Source of the DNA: Nocardiopsis ganjiahuensis DSM 45031
Lineage (GTDB): Bacteria > Actinomycetota > Actinomycetes > Streptosporangiales > Streptosporangiaceae
Length of the DNA: 64,000 nucleotides
Reading direction: 5' to 3'
Assembly: GCF_000341085.1 (NCBI RefSeq)
Contig: NZ_ANBA01000002.1
Coordinates: forward strand, 372,001-436,000
Shown in pieces: positions 7,718 to 15,852 of this stretch. The position numbers and the translations under genes were made by a program. Below the pieces are notes generated by a model, which saw only the letters and a program-made list of their open reading frames with translations, was not told the origin of the DNA and made no database searches. The stretch's first letter is position 1. Every line of letters begins with the position of its first letter.

Positions 7718-8875
7718 CTAGGGCTGGACGTCGATCACGCCGGTTCCGGCGCCCGCCTCGACGGAGGCCTTGGCGTCCTCGGGGCTCTCCGCCTCGTAGT
7801 CGTAGGGCACGGTGAAGTCGGTGGTCGACTCCAGGTGCTCGTGGGGGGTGTCCACGAAGGCGTTGTCGACCAGGTTCCAGTAGCCGGTCTCGGGGCTGCC
7901 GTACCACCAGCCCACCGGGCCCTGGATCTGACCGTCGTGGCCGTCCGTCTCACCGGATCCCACGTTGTCGAAGTGGTTGCCCTCGACGAGGACGCGGGCG
8001 CCCATCCGGGCGTTGATCGCGGAGCCGTCGATGTCCTCGAAGACGTTGTTGAGCATGTGCACGTCAGCGTGGCGGACCAGGGGCACCCGGCTGTTCAGGT
8101 TGCTGAACAGGTTGTGGTGGTAGGTGATCCGGTCGGGCGCGGAGCCGGCGGTGTCGTTGTGGCCGACCAGCGAGGTCTTCCAGTGGTCCTCGAACCTGTT
8201 CCAGGAGACGGTGACGTACTCGGAGCCGTGCTTGATGTCGACCAGGCCGTCGTAGAAGTCCTTGTCGACGCCCTCCTTCTCACTGCTGAACTCGTTGTGG
8301 TCGATCCATACGTTGGAGCTGTTCTCCGTGACCTCCAGGGCGTCGCCCTCGCCCTGCGAGACCTCGCGAACGGCCAGGTTGCGGAAGACGACGTTCTCGG
8401 AGCGGGTGACCTTGAAGCCGATCCCGTCGAACCGCCCCTCGTCCCCGACGCCGAGGACGGAGACGTTGGAGACGTCCTTGACGTCGATCTTGTCCTCGCT
8501 GACCTGGTCCGCGGTCACGGCGACGTCGACGTGGACGACCAGGCCGTCGTCGGAGCCGCTGTGGTCCTTGAGAACCGCGTAGAGGGCCTCGCCCGGGGTG
8601 CTCTCGTCGCTCCAGGAGGAGTACTCGCTCAGCAGGTACTCGTTGACGGTCTCACCGCCGAAGCCTCCGGTGGTGCCGCCGTTCATCGAGGCGTAGCCGA
8701 CCGGCTCGTCGCTCAGGGGGTCGGGGGCGGCCGTGGTCCCGAGCGGGTCGGTGTTCCCGCTGAGTTCACCGCCGCCGGTGCTTTCGGGGACGAGGAACCA
8801 GGCTCCCGCGAACAGGCCGAGGCCGGCGGTGGCGGCGAGCCCCACGAGGGCAGGTCTCTTTTTCGGAGTGGACAT
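7718..8875 (-). CDS. pel: Secreted pectate lyase, polysaccharide lyase family 1
   Basis: Cleaves polygalacturonate by beta-elimination outside the cell, normally calcium-dependent. The 385-residue protein begins MSTPKKRPALVGL with a Sec-type signal and a hydrophobic segment to about residue 28, then a low-complexity linker. The parallel beta-helix has NVWIDHNEFSS, KHGSEYVTVSWNRFEDHWK, and RITYHHNLFSNLNSRVPLVR, which includes the catalytic RxPxxR arginine signature, then MLNNVFEDI. The ATG at 8875 has AAGGAA just upstream. Upstream are a consensus-like promoter and two palindromes; downstream is a strong terminator, so it is an independent, probably inducible, unit. It indicates growth on plant material. 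Confidence 0.92.
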   Translation of the reverse strand: MSTPKKRPALVGLAATAGLGLFAGAWFLVPESTGGGELSGNTDPLGTTAAPDPLSDEPVGYASMNGGTTGGFGGETVNEYLLSEYSSWSDESTPGEALYAVLKDHSGSDDGLVVHVDVAVTADQVSEDKIDVKDVSNVSVLGVGDEGRFDGIGFKVTRSENVVFRNLAVREVSQGEGDALEVTENSSNVWIDHNEFSSEKEGVDKDFYDGLVDIKHGSEYVTVSWNRFEDHWKTSLVGHNDTAGSAPDRITYHHNLFSNLNSRVPLVRHADVHMLNNVFEDIDGSAINARMGARVLVEGNHFDNVGSGETDGHDGQIQGPVGWWYGSPETGYWNLVDNAFVDTPHEHLESTTDFTVPYDYEAESPEDAKASVEAGAGTGVIDVQP

Positions 8876-8983
8876 GGATTTCCTTTCGACCGGCGGCAGC
8901 GGGGACTGGGGGTCGTTCAAGGGAAAACCGCCGGTGAACGCGCGAAGGCCGTCACGGCCGGTAACCGCGCGCTGGTGGAGCAT

Positions 8984-9011
8984 CCTGTACCACCACCGAA
9001 AAGACTGTCAA
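8984..9011 (-). promoter_or_regulatory. Probable sigma-70 type promoter of pectate lyase
   Basis: On the minus strand a perfect TTGACA (9011-9006) is followed after 16 bases by TACAGG (8989-8984). It would give a leader of roughly 100 nt before the ATG at 8875. The -10 match is imperfect. Confidence 0.5.
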
Positions 9012-9032
9012 ACCTTCCTGGTCAGAGCGATG

Positions 9033-9049
9033 TGGAAAACAGTTTCCCA
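9033..9049. promoter_or_regulatory. Palindrome TGGAAAACAGTTTCCCA upstream of pectate lyase
   Basis: A 17-bp near-perfect palindrome (one mismatched pair around a central base) of the TGGnAAAC/GTTTnCCA type, as seen for LacI-family-like operators. It is about 22 bp upstream of the TTGACA element. Confidence 0.5.
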
Positions 9050-9065
9050 ACAGACCAGCCATTGT

Positions 9066-9077
9066 GGAAAATTTTCC
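9066..9077. promoter_or_regulatory. Second palindrome GGAAAATTTTCC upstream of pectate lyase
   Basis: A perfect 12-bp palindrome whose centre is about 30 bp (three helical turns) from the first one. It shares the GGAAAA/TTTTCC half-sites, so both may bind the same regulator on one DNA face. Confidence 0.5.
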
Positions 9078-9217
9078 GGTGCGACACCCTGATTCGGACT
9101 GCGGGAGAAAATCAGCCGAGGCCACAGCGGGAAAGACCAGAAAATACAAAACTCCGGGGACCGAAGGTCGGCACGAACCGCGCCAGCCGCTCGGGCGCCG
9201 CTACGCCCGTTCCTCGA

Positions 9218-9685
9218 CTACGCCTGTTCCTCGACGAGGAAGCGCAGCTCCTGGACGGCGAACCACATGAGTTCGTGTTCGGCGGTGACCTCGTCGGCGG
9301 TCGCGGAGCCGGGGTCGGCGGCGGCCCTGGCGATGTCCGCGGCCGCTGCGGCGTCGTCCACGTGCGCGGACCTCAGCTTCTTGTAGGGCACTCCGCCCCG
9401 GACGCTGACCCGGGCGACGCCGTCGGCGTGGCGGGCCCCGTGTTCGACGACGTGGTCGGGCATCTCTGCGGCGAGCACCACACGGCGGCGGGGCGCCTCG
9501 GGCTCCTGCGCGAGGAGCCCGAGCGAGGCGTCGGCGGCCGCGTACATGGCGTCGTACTCGGCCTCCTCGGGGTCACCGCCGGGACCGGGTTCGGCGGTGA
9601 AGGCGGTGAGGGCCTCACCCTCCAGGCGACCCGCGTCGAGCAGGGCCGCCAGGGCGGGGACGGTGCTGGGCAGAAAGACGTACAT
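9218..9685 (-). CDS. DUF6912 family protein
   Basis: A 155-residue actinobacterial protein starting MYVFLPSTVPALAALLDAG, the pattern I associate with DUF6912. It has an Ala/Glu/Asp-rich middle and a C-terminal helix ending ELRFLVEEQA. No signal peptide or membrane segment is present. TGGAGTG precedes the ATG at 9685. It lies 89 bp downstream of a HAD hydrolase gene on the same strand and may be co-transcribed. Function is unknown; I see no catalytic motif. Confidence 0.7.
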   Translation of the reverse strand: MYVFLPSTVPALAALLDAGRLEGEALTAFTAEPGPGGDPEEAEYDAMYAAADASLGLLAQEPEAPRRRVVLAAEMPDHVVEHGARHADGVARVSVRGGVPYKKLRSAHVDDAAAAADIARAAADPGSATADEVTAEHELMWFAVQELRFLVEEQA

Positions 9686-9774
9686 GGGCACTCCAGGGCG
9701 CGGTCGGGTCCTACGAGTTTCCCAAAGAACCCGAGGTGACCGGACCGGCGCCCCGTCGGAGCCGGTTCCCGTGG

Positions 9775-10431
9775 TCAGGCCGGCTGGCGTTCTGGCTCGC
9801 CCTCGGGGGCCAGGAAGCGGGACAGCTCCCGGAGGGTGCTCTCGACGTCGGTGTGCAGGATGCCGGTCATGCCCAGCGACTCGGCGGTCTCGACGTTGTG
9901 CGCCAGGTCGTCGATGAACACGCAGTCCTCGGGCTCCAGGCCGAGGCTCCGGCAGGTGTGCAGGTAGATGCGCTCCTCGGGCTTGCGCATCCCCACCTCG
10001 CCGGAGATCACGACGGTGTCGAAGGTGGACGCGAAGTGCTCGCGCGGGTAGCCGTTGCCCCAGGAGTTGGAGAGCAGCGCGGTGCTGTGCCCGCTCCCCC
10101 GCGCCCGGCGGAGGGCTTCGTACATGTCGTGGACGGGGTCGAAGTTCGAGAACATGCGCTGGATCAGGCCCTCGGCCCGCACCGGGCCGCCGTGGGTGGA
10201 GCGCAGCACGGCCGCGAGGTCGCGCTCGAACTGGCGGGTGTCGATCTCGCCCCGCTCCAGTGCGTGCACGGGGTTGTCGGGCAGGCTGCCGTCGAAATAG
10301 GGGCGTGTGACCTCGTAGTAGTGCTCGACGTCGATCCGGTCGGCCCTGAGCCAGGCCTGGATGCCGTCGGGCAGAGGCGGCGTGAGCACACCGCCCCAGT
10401 CGGAGATGACCCCGCGCCGGGTGCCGTTCAT
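9775..10431 (-). CDS. HAD superfamily hydrolase (subfamily IA, YihX/epoxide-hydrolase-N-like)
   Basis: A 218-residue cytosolic phosphatase-like protein. Motif I is ISDWGGVLT with nucleophile Asp11, motif II LLSNSW, motif III GMRKPEERIY, and motif IV CVFIDDLAHNVETA. Unlike the HAD at 3151, all catalytic positions look intact, although the second motif I acid is Gly, as in the DxGGV branch. GGAGG lies 8 bases before the ATG. The substrate cannot be inferred. Complex overlapping hairpins lie just upstream, between it and the GH3 gene. Confidence 0.85.
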   Translation of the reverse strand: MNGTRRGVISDWGGVLTPPLPDGIQAWLRADRIDVEHYYEVTRPYFDGSLPDNPVHALERGEIDTRQFERDLAAVLRSTHGGPVRAEGLIQRMFSNFDPVHDMYEALRRARGSGHSTALLSNSWGNGYPREHFASTFDTVVISGEVGMRKPEERIYLHTCRSLGLEPEDCVFIDDLAHNVETAESLGMTGILHTDVESTLRELSRFLAPEGEPERQPA

Positions 10432-10460
10432 CCAATCGCCTCCTTCGCCGTTGGGAACAG

Positions 10461-10553
10461 CCGTCCGGCCCTTCGTGCGTCCGAAGGGCCGGACGGGGAA
10501 CGGTTCTTCCCGTTCCCCGTCCGGTTCAACCTTCGAGAACCCGCGAAGCGGGT
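10461..10553. other. Cluster of overlapping, mutually exclusive hairpins
   Basis: Hairpin A pairs 10461-10475 with 10482-10496 (15 bp perfect, 6-nt loop). Hairpin B pairs 10489-10503 with 10510-10524 (15 bp perfect, loop TTCTTC). They share 10489-10496, so both cannot fully form together. A third small stem, ACCCGC-GAA-GCGGGT, is at 10539-10553. Lying after the GH3 stop and before the HAD start, the group could act as terminator, attenuator or mRNA end protection; no U-tract is present. Confidence 0.65.
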
Positions 10554-10569
10554 GAGGCGGGCGGAACGC

Positions 10570-12249
10570 TCAGTAGCTCAGCCCGGTCCCGGAACTCACC
10601 CCGGCACCGGGGATGTCCACCGGCAGCGTCCCGGACGGGTCGAGCTCACCGGTGATCGCCTTGGCCGCGGCCACCCGGGAGACCTCCACCGACGAGTACA
10701 GGGCGATGAAGGCCTCCACCTCGGGGAAGGCCTCCAGGTCGTAGGGGCCGCCCTGGGCGACCACGACCACGGGCGTGCCCGCGGCCTCGCCCGCGGAGAC
10801 CTGGCCCTGCTGCTCCTGCGAACCCCGGGCGCCGTCGGTGCCCACCACGAGCACCTCCTCGCCGCTGTCCACGACCTCCAGGCCCCTGTCGGCCAGAGCC
10901 GGGGCGATCCGGTCGGCGCCCACTCCCTGCACACGCACGCGTGTGCCCTCGGCGAGGGGCAGGAGGTCCCCGACGTTCTGCACGAGGGTCACGGAGGCGT
11001 CGGCCACCCGCTGGGCGGCCTCGGCGTGCTCCGGGTCCTCCAGGGCCTGCTCGGCCTCGGCCGGGTCCGCGGACTCGGCTTCGAGGATCCCGCGCTTCTC
11101 CTTGAGTGTGAGGATCCGCAGCACCGACTGGTCGATGCGCTCCTCGGTGAGACGGCCGCTCTCGACCGCCTCCCGGATCGCGGAGACCGCGGCGCCCGGG
11201 TCCGGCGGCATGAGGAGCTGGTCCACACCGGCCTCCACCACCCGGACGGCGATCTCACCGTCGCCGTGGCGCTGGCGCACACCGTCCATGTTGAGGGCGT
11301 CGGTGGTGACGACGCCGTCGTAGCCGAGCTCGTCGCGCAGGATGCCGTCGATGATCGCCGGGGACAGGGTGGCCGGGTCCGGGTCCTCGCCGGTGTCCAG
11401 CTGCGGCATGAGCACGTGGGCGGTCATGACCGCGTCCACGCCCGCCTCGACCGCGTCCCGGAACGGGGGGAGGTGCTCGGCCTCCCACCGGTCACGGGGC
11501 AGGTCGATGACGGGCAGTCCGCTGTGGCTGTCGACGTCGGTGTCCCCGTGCCCCGGGAAGTGCTTGATCACCGGGGCGACACCGTGTTCGGCGTAGGCGG
11601 CGGCCTCGGCCAGCACCATCTCGGACACCCGCTCCGGGTCGGAGCCGAAGGAGCGGATCCCGATGACCGGGTTGTCGGGGTCGGTGTTGACGTCGGCGTC
11701 GGGCGCGTAGTTCATGTTGATGCCGACCGCGGTGAGCTCGTCGGCGGTGGTGGCGGCGCGCAGGGCGGCGAGCTCGGTGTCGCCGGTGGCGCCGACCGCC
11801 ATCGCGTCGGGGAACAGGGTGCCGACGGGCATGCGGACGACCCGGCCCTGCTCCTGGTCGATGCTGACGAACAGGGGGACGCCCTGCCCCTGTTCGGCCG
11901 CCAGGTCCTGCACGCCGGCCGACATCTCGGCGATCTGTTCGGCGTCGTTCAGGTTGGCGTCGAAGTAGATGATGCCGCCGGGTCGGTGCGCCTCGATCTG
12001 GGCGGCGTTGTCAGCGGCGGTGGTTCCCTGGGCGGTGAGCACCAGGAGCTGGCCGATCTTGTCGTCCAGGTCCATGTCCGCGAGCAGTTGCGGCGCCAGG
12101 ACCGGCTCGAAGGGCTCGGCCGAAGCGTCGGTGCTCCGGTCGTCGTTCTCAGGCGAGGGGTCCACCTCCTCAGGTGTGGAACAGGCTGTGGTGATCAGGG
12201 TGAGGGCCACGCAGGCCGGGGCCAGGGCGCGTGGAAAGGACGGTCTCAT
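10570..12249 (-). CDS. Glycoside hydrolase family 3 lipoprotein, beta-N-acetylhexosaminidase (NagZ-like)
   Basis: Predicted to release terminal N-acetylglucosamine from chitin- or wall-derived fragments at the outer membrane face. A lipoprotein signal ends in the lipobox LITTACS. The GH3 (beta/alpha)8 domain has the NagZ signature KHFPGHGDTDVDSHSGLPVI, whose flexible loop carries the Asp-His acid/base pair, and TTDALNMDGV with the nucleophile Asp. An extra C-terminal GH3_C-like domain of about 180 residues includes VVVVAQGGPYDLEAF. ATG codons occur at 12261 and 12249; the latter is preferred for signal peptide length, because GGCGGAG abuts the former. It is next to the PTS/dasR genes, consistent with feeding GlcNAc to them. 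Confidence 0.88.
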   Translation of the reverse strand: MRPSFPRALAPACVALTLITTACSTPEEVDPSPENDDRSTDASAEPFEPVLAPQLLADMDLDDKIGQLLVLTAQGTTAADNAAQIEAHRPGGIIYFDANLNDAEQIAEMSAGVQDLAAEQGQGVPLFVSIDQEQGRVVRMPVGTLFPDAMAVGATGDTELAALRAATTADELTAVGINMNYAPDADVNTDPDNPVIGIRSFGSDPERVSEMVLAEAAAYAEHGVAPVIKHFPGHGDTDVDSHSGLPVIDLPRDRWEAEHLPPFRDAVEAGVDAVMTAHVLMPQLDTGEDPDPATLSPAIIDGILRDELGYDGVVTTDALNMDGVRQRHGDGEIAVRVVEAGVDQLLMPPDPGAAVSAIREAVESGRLTEERIDQSVLRILTLKEKRGILEAESADPAEAEQALEDPEHAEAAQRVADASVTLVQNVGDLLPLAEGTRVRVQGVGADRIAPALADRGLEVVDSGEEVLVVGTDGARGSQEQQGQVSAGEAAGTPVVVVAQGGPYDLEAFPEVEAFIALYSSVEVSRVAAAKAITGELDPSGTLPVDIPGAGVSSGTGLSY

Positions 12250-12365
12250 GTGGGACTTCATCTCCGCCGGGTCGCTGGTTGCGGCCGGAGACTACCCGGT
12301 CGCGGGACCAGGCAGGACGCACCCCGCCGGGGTGCGGAGGGTTCGGGGCGAGGTCACCCCCGGAG

Positions 12366-12389
12366 GACGCCGGGGCGGGTGCCCCGGCG

Positions 12390-12391
<2 letters not shown>
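12366..12391 (-). terminator. Hairpin terminator at the end of the PTS operon
   Basis: A perfect 10-bp stem, GACGCCGGGG with CCCCGGCGTC, around a 6-nt loop overlaps the EIIA stop codon. A second hairpin (12318-12336, CGCACCCC/GGGGTGCG) follows on the minus strand. Neither has a U-tract. Confidence 0.5.
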
Positions 12392-12878
<487 letters not shown>

Positions 12879-12927
12879 GGAGGAAACCTTCCCTTGGGGC
12901 GAGACTTAACCCGGAAATCGGTCAACC

Positions 12928-12952
12928 AGAAGAGGACAAAGTCCTGACTTCT
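12928..12952 (-). other. Intercistronic stem-loop between EIIB and EIIA
   Basis: Inner stem AGGAC-AAA-GTCCT is extended by AGAAG/CTTCT with a two-base bulge. It lies about 50 bp before the EIIA start and may affect processing or EIIA expression. No U-run follows. Confidence 0.35.
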
Positions 12953-12972
12953 TCCGAGCCCGCCCCTCGGGC

Positions 12973-13209
12973 TCACTCGATCAGGTCCCGGATGTCGTCG
13001 GTGAGGCTGTCCGCCTCCGGACCGACCACCACCTGGACGACGTTGCCCGAGACGAGGACCCCGTGCGCTCCCGCCGCCTTGAGATCGGCCTCCCGGACCA
13101 GACCGGGGTCGGCGACCTCGGTCCGCAGCCGGGTGATGCAGGCCTCGATGTCCTCGATGTTGGCCGCGCCGCCCAAACCGGCGACGATCGCCGCTGCCTT
13201 GTCCGCCAT
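12973..13209 (-). CDS. nagF: PTS system EIIB component, glucose/GlcNAc family
   Basis: A 78-residue free-standing EIIB. Cys24 in IEDIEACITRLRTEV is the phosphorylated cysteine, followed by GAHGVLVSGNVVQVVVGPEAD, the usual EIIB core. In Streptomyces the GlcNAc transporter likewise has a separate EIIB (NagF) and EIIC (NagE2). It is on the same strand between EIIC (about 95 bp upstream) and EIIA. Symbol by analogy. Confidence 0.92.
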   Translation of the reverse strand: MADKAAAIVAGLGGAANIEDIEACITRLRTEVADPGLVREADLKAAGAHGVLVSGNVVQVVVGPEADSLTDDIRDLIE

Positions 13210-13303
13210 GTGTCCTCCGTGCTCTACCCGGGCTCACGTGACCCGGGGGGTCTGAGCAGAGCTTAGAGGTGGTGTGGCTCACATGCCAGGGGCGGCGCGG
13301 CGG

Positions 13304-14791
13304 TCAGTCCGCACGATCGGGCCCCTTGCCGGACTCCCCGCCGGACGGGGGGTCGGTGCCGGGCTCGGTGGTGCCGTCGGCGGTGGCCGGGGCGGTGTGC
13401 GGGGCGGCCGCCTCGAGGTCCTCCTCATCGCGCTCGCGTCCCGGGGTGGGGAAGTTGAACTTCGTGATCAGCAGGTAGAAGACCCCGAAGTAGACCAGGA
13501 AGTAGAACACCCCGAACAGCAACAGGACCCCCAACCCCTGGGTGTTGTCCTTCGTGGCGTTCAGCAACAGGTCGATCAGGCCCGCCGAGAAGCCGAAGCC
13601 CAACTGGACGTCGAGGAAGTTCATCACCGCCATCGAGACGCCGGTGAGCACGATGTGCACGGCGAACAGCACCGGCGCCACGAAGATGAACGCGAACTCC
13701 ACCGGTTCGGTGATGCCCGTGACGAACGCGGTCAGCGCCGCCGGGATCATGATCGAGCCGATCTGCGTCCGCCGGGCCTTGGACGCGGTCAGCCACATGG
13801 CCAGCGCCGCGCCCGGCAGACCGAACATCAGCACCGGGAAGAAGCCGGACAGCAGGCCGCCCGCGGTCGGGTCCCCGGCGAAGTAGCGGGTGATCTCGCC
13901 GTGCGTGACCGTTCCGTCGTCGGCGGTGTACGTACCGGAGACGAACCAGATGAACGAGTTCACCACGTGGTGCAGGCCCATCGGCAGCAGGATGCGGTTG
14001 ATGACGCCGTAGACACCGGCGCCGAGCGCACCCGCGCCGATGATGCCCTCGCCCAGGTTCTGGATCCACATGCCGACGATCGGCCAGAGCAGGCCCAGCA
14101 CCACGCCCATCCCCAGGCCGGCCAGGGCCGTGACGATGGGGACGAAGCGGCGGCCGCCGAAGAAACCGAGCCAGGTGGGCAGTTTGATCCGGTGGTAACG
14201 CTGCCACAGCACGGCGGCGACCAGGCCGATCGCGATCCCGCCGAGCACGTCGGTGGGGTTCTTGACCGCGTGGTTGATCATCGGCGCGACGGCGCTGATC
14301 GCCTCCGGGTCGGTGATCGGTTCCCTCGTCACCGGATCGGTGGGCAGGGGGTACGTGGTCAACCGTGAGCCGATGTCGCCGGTGGCGCCGTCGAAGGTCA
14401 CCATCGTCCAGGTCGCCACCCGGTCGAACACCAGGTAGCCGACCACGGCGGCCAGGGCGGTCGAGCCGTCGGCGCGCTTGGCGAAGCCGATGGCCACACC
14501 GATGGCGAACAGCAGCGGGAGCGCCTCGAAGATCGCCTCACCGGCGGTGCCGATCGCCCCGGAGACGGGTTGCATCCAGCCCATCCCGCTGAGCCCGGCC
14601 AGGCCGTCGGCTCCGAGCAGGTCGTCCTGGCCGAGACGGAGCAGGATCGCGGCGGCGGGCAGGACCGCGATCGGCATCATCAGGCTGCGGCCGAGCCGTT
14701 GGAGCACGGCCAGTGTGGAGGAGCCGCGTTTGGCGTTGGTGGCGTCCCCGGCCTGGGCCGAGGACTTCTTGGTCGGTGTCGGGTCCGACAT
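13304..14791 (-). CDS. nagE: PTS system EIIC component, N-acetylglucosamine-type permease
   Basis: A 495-residue integral membrane permease with about ten hydrophobic segments, beginning after a 30-residue polar leader at RSLMMPIAVLPAAAILLRLG. The conserved loops GLHHVVNSF and GITEPVEFAFIF form the substrate site of glucose/GlcNAc EIIC proteins. ATG 14791 has GGAGG 11 bases upstream; an in-frame GTG at 14818 is less likely. It lies 49 bp after dasR. The DasR neighbour, the split EIIB/EIIC arrangement and the hexosaminidase argue for GlcNAc rather than glucose, but specificity is not readable from sequence alone. Confidence 0.9.
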   Translation of the reverse strand: MSDPTPTKKSSAQAGDATNAKRGSSTLAVLQRLGRSLMMPIAVLPAAAILLRLGQDDLLGADGLAGLSGMGWMQPVSGAIGTAGEAIFEALPLLFAIGVAIGFAKRADGSTALAAVVGYLVFDRVATWTMVTFDGATGDIGSRLTTYPLPTDPVTREPITDPEAISAVAPMINHAVKNPTDVLGGIAIGLVAAVLWQRYHRIKLPTWLGFFGGRRFVPIVTALAGLGMGVVLGLLWPIVGMWIQNLGEGIIGAGALGAGVYGVINRILLPMGLHHVVNSFIWFVSGTYTADDGTVTHGEITRYFAGDPTAGGLLSGFFPVLMFGLPGAALAMWLTASKARRTQIGSIMIPAALTAFVTGITEPVEFAFIFVAPVLFAVHIVLTGVSMAVMNFLDVQLGFGFSAGLIDLLLNATKDNTQGLGVLLLFGVFYFLVYFGVFYLLITKFNFPTPGRERDEEDLEAAAPHTAPATADGTTEPGTDPPSGGESGKGPDRAD

Positions 14792-14839
14792 GGTGGGGGG
14801 GTCCTCCCTCTCGGACACGCGCCCCGAGGGCGCGAGACG

Positions 14840-15577
14840 TCAGTCGCCGTGCTGCCGCGGGTCCAGCCGGGAGTGCAGCTGGTAGCGGTCGGCACGGTAG
14901 GTGGACAGCGCGAGTTCGACGCACTGTCCCTTGGCGAAGCTGCGGCGCTGCATGATCAGCACCGGGCTTCCAGCGGGTAGGCCAAGGAGACGGGAGTCGG
15001 CCGAGTCGCAGATCCCGGCCTCGATGGTCTGTTCTCCGGAATCCAACAGGATGTCGAACTCGTTTTCCAGGACCTCGTAGAGAGATCGTTCGGCGAGGTC
15101 GTAGTCCTCCAGGCCGGGGACCATGGCCGCGGGGATGTTGGAACGCTCGACCGCCATGGGTTCGTCGTCGGCGGTACGCATGCGTTCGATGTGGTGGACG
15201 AGGGTTCCGGGGGCGATGTCGAGCATGCGTGCGGTGTGGCCGCTGGCCGGGATGACCTGCCGGATCAGCTCGCGGGCGCCCGGCTCGAAGCCGCGGGCCC
15301 GCATGTCCTCACTGAAGGAGGCCAGCACCAGGGACATCTCGATCTTGGGCCGGGCGACGAAGGTGCCCTTGCCGGGGACCCGGTAGAGGCGGCCCTCGGC
15401 GACCAGGAGGTCGATGGTCTGGCGCACGGTCATCCGGGAGAGGCCGTAGGTGGTGCTGAGCTCGCGCTCCGAGGGGACCATGTCGTCCACGCCCAGCCCG
15501 GCCGCGGTGATCCAGTCCAGGAGCAGGTCGCGGAGTTGGACGTACTTGGGCAGTGGGTTGCTGGCGTCGATCGACAT
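14840..15577 (-). CDS. dasR: GntR/HutC-family regulator DasR
   Basis: A 245-residue transcription regulator that senses amino-sugar phosphates and represses GlcNAc and chitin genes in actinomycetes. The N-terminal winged helix (about 10-75) includes VPSERELSTTYGLSRMTVRQ and GRLYRVPGKGTFVARPK. The UTRA effector domain follows, with VHHIERMRTADDEPMAVERS and ALSTYRADRYQLHSRL. It is close to Streptomyces DasR in layout. Transcribed away from the SIS gene, with a paired dre-like operator between them, it probably autoregulates and controls the downstream PTS genes. Confidence 0.9.
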   Translation of the reverse strand: MSIDASNPLPKYVQLRDLLLDWITAAGLGVDDMVPSERELSTTYGLSRMTVRQTIDLLVAEGRLYRVPGKGTFVARPKIEMSLVLASFSEDMRARGFEPGARELIRQVIPASGHTARMLDIAPGTLVHHIERMRTADDEPMAVERSNIPAAMVPGLEDYDLAERSLYEVLENEFDILLDSGEQTIEAGICDSADSRLLGLPAGSPVLIMQRRSFAKGQCVELALSTYRADRYQLHSRLDPRQHGD

Positions 15578-15679
15578 GGAGCGGGCGGCCTTCTCGGTCG
15601 GCGATTCGGGCTGGTGTCAGACCTTAGCGCGGCGTCTGCCCCGGCATCTGGCGCTTGCCGGGGGATGTCGGTTTCCGAC

Positions 15680-15701
15680 TGGTATAGTCCGGACTAGACC
15701 A
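15680..15701. promoter_or_regulatory. Double dre-like operator between dasR and the SIS gene
   Basis: An inverted repeat has arms TGGTATAGTCC and GGACTAGACCA (one mismatched pair). DasR sites (dre) read roughly ACTGGTCTAGACCACT. Each arm with its flank, ACTGGTATAGTCC and GGACTAGACCAC, matches most of one dre, so two degenerate dre sites overlap back to back. Confidence 0.65.
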
Positions 15702-15852
15702 CAGCTCGACCCGCGTGTCAATCCTCCTTGCGGCACGCGGAGCGAACCATCATCGTGGCTGGCCAGAGAGAAAGTTCCGGGCCGCCCACGAGCGACCAGC
15801 GCGGCCCCCGGCGTTCGTCCAGGACCGCCCGTCCACACCGGAAGGCTCCGTC

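Larger units (their letters stand above)
8876..9217 (-). other. AT-richer promoter region of the pectate lyase gene
   Basis: This 342-bp gap contains the pectate lyase leader (about 100 nt), a promoter with TTGACA, and two palindromes upstream of it. The rest, toward the DUF6912 stop, holds nothing I can identify. Confidence 0.6.

Noticed and set aside
13227-13248. Imperfect palindrome centred on CACGTG between EIIB and EIIC
   Set aside because: Two mismatches and a location right after the EIIC gene make a simple GC-rich stem more likely than an operator; no supporting second copy.
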